This document shows, in pieces, positions 5,130-6,887 of a DNA stretch of 6,887 bases. The notes beneath the pieces are model-generated. The model made no database searches. It saw only the letters and a program-made list of their open reading frames with translations, and had not been told where the DNA came from. The position numbers and the translations under genes are program-made. The stretch covers positions 1 through 6,887 of the forward strand of contig JAFTRT010000019.1 of assembly GCA_017462145.1 (NCBI GenBank), written 5' to 3'. Source of the DNA: Clostridia bacterium (GTDB lineage Bacteria > Bacillota_A > Clostridia > Oscillospirales > CAG-272). Positions within the stretch are counted from its first letter, which is position 1. Each line of letters opens with the position of its first letter.

Positions 5130-5927
5130 TTATTCTTGGGGCGTGTCCGATGAAGGATCGGGCTGAGGAGTCGCTTCGCTTTTCTCTGCCTTGGCTTCTG
5201 CAACTTCGATTGCTTCCTCGGAACCTTTTTTCTTTTTCTTTTTCTTTTCGGGTCTGCCAATCAGCGTGCGCCAGTCAATATCTTTGAGCCTGATCTTAAA
5301 GCCTGTGAGCTGGTACAAGAAGCAAAACACGCCCAGAATAACGCCCAAAACGGTTGCGATCACGCCCATAAAGGGGAGAGGAATCAGACCGAGCAAAAGG
5401 TTCATTGCCGCAATCGCACCGCCAAAAGAAGTCAAGAGGTAAATGGAGCCGGAATACATGAAAGCGATCAATAAGCCAACCAAGAGACCAACCAGAACGG
5501 AAACGCCCAGAAGAATCAAACCGGCAATGGCACCGGTGGAATCTCCCTCAGGCAGATCGGTGAGTCCCCAGCTTTGCATCAACATATATCCTACCGCAAG
5601 CGTTCCGAAGCCTCCCAGTACCATGCCTACGAGGGCGAACAGTCCTGCCGAATTGTACAAGATGACGGCCAACAGAGTTCCTGCAATCAATGCGGCGACG
5701 ATGCCGATGGGGAGACTAACGTTTGATCCGATGATAAGCCCGAGACCTCCGCCGATCACAGCACCTGTCACAGCCATGACGATGTTAAAAATTTTGTGCC
5801 CGTAGAAAGCGATCACAAGCATCAGTACGGCACCCAACAGGGAAAATAGCACGGAAAAGGATGAAAACACGCCGGAGATCGATTGAACGGCTTCGTTTTC
5901 GGAAAATAGATTGAGAATGTTGCCCAT
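5130..5927 (-). CDS. Seven-pass membrane protein, TMEM198/DUF4203-like
   Basis: This encodes a 265-residue protein made almost wholly of membrane helices, predicted at about 22-42, 47-67, 71-91, 94-117, 132-157, 160-181 and 183-207. They are glycine-rich (for example GAVIGGGLGLIIG, 55-67). The seven-helix layout with FYGHKIFNIVMAVTGAVIGG near the start resembles the TMEM198/DUF4203 family, whose bacterial role is not established; the assignment is from pattern recall. After the last helix come a basic segment, seven lysines in a row (228-234) and an acidic, proline-rich tail, presumably cytoplasmic. The ATG at 5927 is preferred over upstream in-frame starts. AAAAGGAGAAAT stands before it at good spacing, and the promoter start point falls downstream of the most upstream candidate. 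Transcription starts from a consensus promoter next to a divergent regulator gene and ends at the shared terminator near 5034-5079. Confidence 0.82.
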   Translation of the reverse strand: MGNILNLFSENEAVQSISGVFSSFSVLFSLLGAVLMLVIAFYGHKIFNIVMAVTGAVIGGGLGLIIGSNVSLPIGIVAALIAGTLLAVILYNSAGLFALVGMVLGGFGTLAVGYMLMQSWGLTDLPEGDSTGAIAGLILLGVSVLVGLLVGLLIAFMYSGSIYLLTSFGGAIAAMNLLLGLIPLPFMGVIATVLGVILGVFCFLYQLTGFKIRLKDIDWRTLIGRPEKKKKKKKGSEEAIEVAEAKAEKSEATPQPDPSSDTPQE

Positions 5928-5979
5928 AAAATTTCTCCTTTTGTTACAATGAATTTTTTTGTCCATATGGGATACCTTT

Positions 5980-6008
5980 ATTATACTCAATATGTTGAGC
6001 ATTGTCAA
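5980..6008 (-). promoter_or_regulatory. Consensus sigma-A promoter of the seven-pass membrane protein gene
   Basis: On the minus strand, TTGACA (6003-6008) and TATAAT (5980-5985) match the consensus at all 12 positions with a 17-bp spacer. Such a strong promoter, holding a palindrome in its spacer, suggests control by a repressor. The start point should be near 5973, giving a leader of ~45 nt. Confidence 0.9.
5986..5999. promoter_or_regulatory. Operator-like palindrome CTCAA-N4-TTGAG
   Basis: CTCAA (5986-5990), TATG and TTGAG (5995-5999) form an inverted repeat lying entirely between the -35 and -10 boxes of the minus-strand promoter. A protein bound here would block RNA polymerase. The divergent Cro/CI-type gene beginning at 6058 is the obvious candidate. 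The binding role is inferred from position and symmetry. Confidence 0.5.
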
Positions 6009-6028
6009 GAGGTTAAGTATGATATAAT
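6002..6028 (+). promoter_or_regulatory. Promoter of the small Cro/CI-type regulator gene
   Basis: An extended -10, TGATATAAT (6020-6028), is clear. The best -35 is TTGTCA (6002-6007, five of six bases) but with a short 15-bp spacer. It overlaps the -35 of the opposing promoter (6003-6008), so the two polymerases should compete for this site. Confidence 0.68.
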
Positions 6029-6044
6029 CAAAAAAAAGATGATT

Positions 6045-6054
6045 GGGGGGTGAT
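6045..6054 (+). promoter_or_regulatory. Extended ribosome binding site that decides the TTG start at 6058
   Basis: GGGGGGTGAT differs from the full anti-16S sequence GGAGGTGAT at one base, which still allows a G-U pair. The core lies seven bases before TTG at 6058. The other in-frame TTG at 6043 would have no upstream site. Confidence 0.7.
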
Positions 6055-6057
6055 GTT

Positions 6058-6261
6058 TTGATCAGCTATCAGCCTTTTTATAGGACTCTATTGAAGAAAA
6101 ATATCACCGAATATCATTTGATCTATAAAGAAGGAATTTCGGCGAATACACTCCATCGGATGAAGCATGGGAAGGCAATTACCACCAAGACCTTGGATGA
6201 GCTTTGCTTTATTTTGGAATGTGAAGTGGGGGATATTATCGAGTATCAAAGGGATGAGTGA
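6058..6261 (+). CDS. Small Cro/CI-type helix-turn-helix regulator (HTH_26/YozG-like)
   Basis: This encodes a 67-residue protein that is a single DNA-binding domain. It begins MISYQPFYRTLLKKNIT, followed by YHLIYKEGISANTLHRMKHG (19-38) as helix-turn-helix and recognition helix, then ITTKTLDELCFILECEVGDIIEY (41-63). The pattern is typical of the small Cro/CI-like HTH_26 family common in Bacillota. The start is TTG at 6058, chosen for the strong ribosome binding site ending at 6054 and because the family usually begins MISYxPF. A TTG start may keep its level low. It is divergent from the seven-pass membrane protein gene with overlapping promoters and a nearby palindrome, so autoregulation plus control of that gene is a reasonable inference. 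A terminator follows 29 bases after the stop, so it is monocistronic. Confidence 0.87.
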   Translation: MISYQPFYRTLLKKNITEYHLIYKEGISANTLHRMKHGKAITTKTLDELCFILECEVGDIIEYQRDE

Positions 6262-6290
6262 CTTTCCCGAAAAAAAGAATGCTGTGGTAA

Positions 6291-6322
6291 GCCACCGTCT
6301 GTTTGGATGGTGGCGCTTTTTT
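6291..6322 (+). terminator. Intrinsic terminator after the small regulator gene
   Basis: GCCACCGTC (6291-6299) pairs with GATGGTGGC (6306-6314), including one G-U pair, with a 6-nt loop. GC and six T residues (6317-6322) follow. Confidence 0.83.
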
Positions 6323-6376
6323 GTCGTGTTGGAACCGTTTTTTACCCCCCTAGCCCCGAAATGTTTGAAATTCCTG

Positions 6377-6405
6377 TTGCAACGGCGGTTTTCTTGTGCT
6401 ATAAT
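6377..6405 (+). promoter_or_regulatory. Sigma-A promoter of the O-acetylhomoserine sulfhydrylase gene
   Basis: TTGCAA (6377-6382), a 17-bp spacer and the extended -10 TGCTATAAT (6397-6405) form a strong promoter. The expected leader is only ~30 nt, too short for an S-box (SAM) riboswitch or a T-box, so methionine control by those RNA elements is absent here. Confidence 0.85.
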
Positions 6406-6443
6406 ATAAACGTAATTTGTGAAAACACGGGAGGAGAATCAAT

Positions 6444-6887
6444 ATGTCTCAATATAAAATGGAAACCAAATGTGTGCAGGGCGGTTATACCCCCGGAAAC
6501 GGCGAGCCCAGACAGATTCCGATTGTGCAGAGCACGACCTTTAAGTATGCATCCAGCTCCGATATGGGGAAGCTTTTTGATCTGGAGGCCTCGGGCTACT
6601 TCTATACCCGTTTGCAGAACCCCACCAATGACAGCGTTGCCGCCAAGATTTGCGACATGGAAGGCGGTACCGCCGCTATGCTGACCTCGTCCGGCCAAGC
6701 TGCCAATTTCTTTGCCGTCTTCAATATTGCATCCTGCGGAGATCACGTGGTTGCTTGCTCTACCATCTACGGCGGTACCTACAATCTGTTTGCTGTTACG
6801 CTCAAAAGAATGGGAATTGACTTTACCTTCGTTTCTCCCGATTCCACCGTGGAAGAGCTTCATGCAGCCTTCCGTGGGAACACCAAG
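6444..6887 (+). CDS. metY: O-acetylhomoserine sulfhydrylase / Cys-Met metabolism PLP enzyme, N-terminal part
   Basis: The first 148 codons of a gene cut by the window end; the full family length is about 420-430 residues. The enzyme would use pyridoxal phosphate to make homocysteine from O-acetylhomoserine and sulfide, the direct sulfhydrylation route to methionine, in the cytoplasm. Features seen are the N-terminal TKCVQGGYTPGNGEPRQIPI, QSTTFKY, the substrate and cofactor segment YTRLQNPTND (54-63), the phosphate-binding loop TSSGQAA (81-87) after EGGTAAML, and YGGTYNLF (109-116). These fit the Cys/Met metabolism PLP family and best its O-acetylhomoserine sulfhydrylase branch; cystathionine gamma-lyase or synthase relatives are the alternative. 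The PLP-binding lysine lies beyond the window. The start follows GGGAGGAG (6429-6436) at seven bases and a strong promoter. Confidence 0.9.
   Translation, partial: MSQYKMETKCVQGGYTPGNGEPRQIPIVQSTTFKYASSSDMGKLFDLEASGYFYTRLQNPTNDSVAAKICDMEGGTAAMLTSSGQAANFFAVFNIASCGDHVVACSTIYGGTYNLFAVTLKRMGIDFTFVSPDSTVEELHAAFRGNTK

Noticed and set aside
5928..6008. 27-residue N-terminal extension of the seven-pass protein
   Set aside because: Those codons contain the gene's own -35 and -10 boxes, so the first would not be transcribed, and ATG 5927 has a strong ribosome binding site.
6406..6443. SAM riboswitch or T-box expected before a methionine gene
   Set aside because: The leader is only about 30 nt and has no conserved element of either class.
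1..6887. CRISPR array, insertion sequence, tRNA or attachment site
   Set aside because: No spaced direct repeats, transposase or integrase motifs, terminal inverted repeats or tRNA cloverleaf were seen on either strand.

Overview
The window looks like Bacillota (Clostridia, probably an uncultured gut-type lineage). The support is sigma-A promoters of the TGnTATAAT type, strong AGGAGG-like ribosome binding sites, short intergenic gaps closed by hairpin-plus-T-run terminators, a TTG start, and protein families typical of Clostridia. It starts inside a 23S rRNA gene and stops inside a metabolic gene. A start inside rRNA would fit a contig edge, but that is inference.

Layout: (1) 1-430, the last ~300 nt of 23S rRNA including the sarcin-ricin loop, then a short spacer and the rrn terminator. 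No 5S gene lies between them, only a small hairpin that could be a 5S stub. (2) 451-1200, a promoter and a gene for an XRE-type helix-turn-helix protein with four membrane segments. (3) 1203-1570, a relic resembling the C-terminal end of a GH51 alpha-L-arabinofuranosidase, directly after the previous stop codon and closed by a terminator. (4) 1576-5079, a two-gene operon: an ECF-like sigma factor and, overlapping it by 8 nt, a 910-residue single-pass protein. That protein has a short cytoplasmic N-terminus, a Thr/Glu repeat linker, about six beta-sandwich-like modules and a beta-helix-like C-terminal region. This is the most system-like part of the window: a probable sigma/membrane-sensor pair. 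It ends in a long bidirectional terminator. (5) 5130-6322, a minus-strand gene for a seven-pass TMEM198/DUF4203-like protein and a divergent gene for a 67-residue Cro/CI-type regulator. Their promoters overlap back to back, and a palindrome lies inside the minus-strand promoter spacer. (6) 6377-6887, a promoter and the first 148 residues of an O-acetylhomoserine sulfhydrylase-type PLP enzyme, cut by the window end.

How it may work together: the sigma factor is probably held or tuned by the N-terminal cytoplasmic peptide of its overlapping partner, whose large outside part could sense or bind an envelope or carbohydrate ligand. The small regulator probably controls its own promoter and that of the seven-pass protein. 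These functional links are inferred from gene order and sequence features. No homology search was possible.
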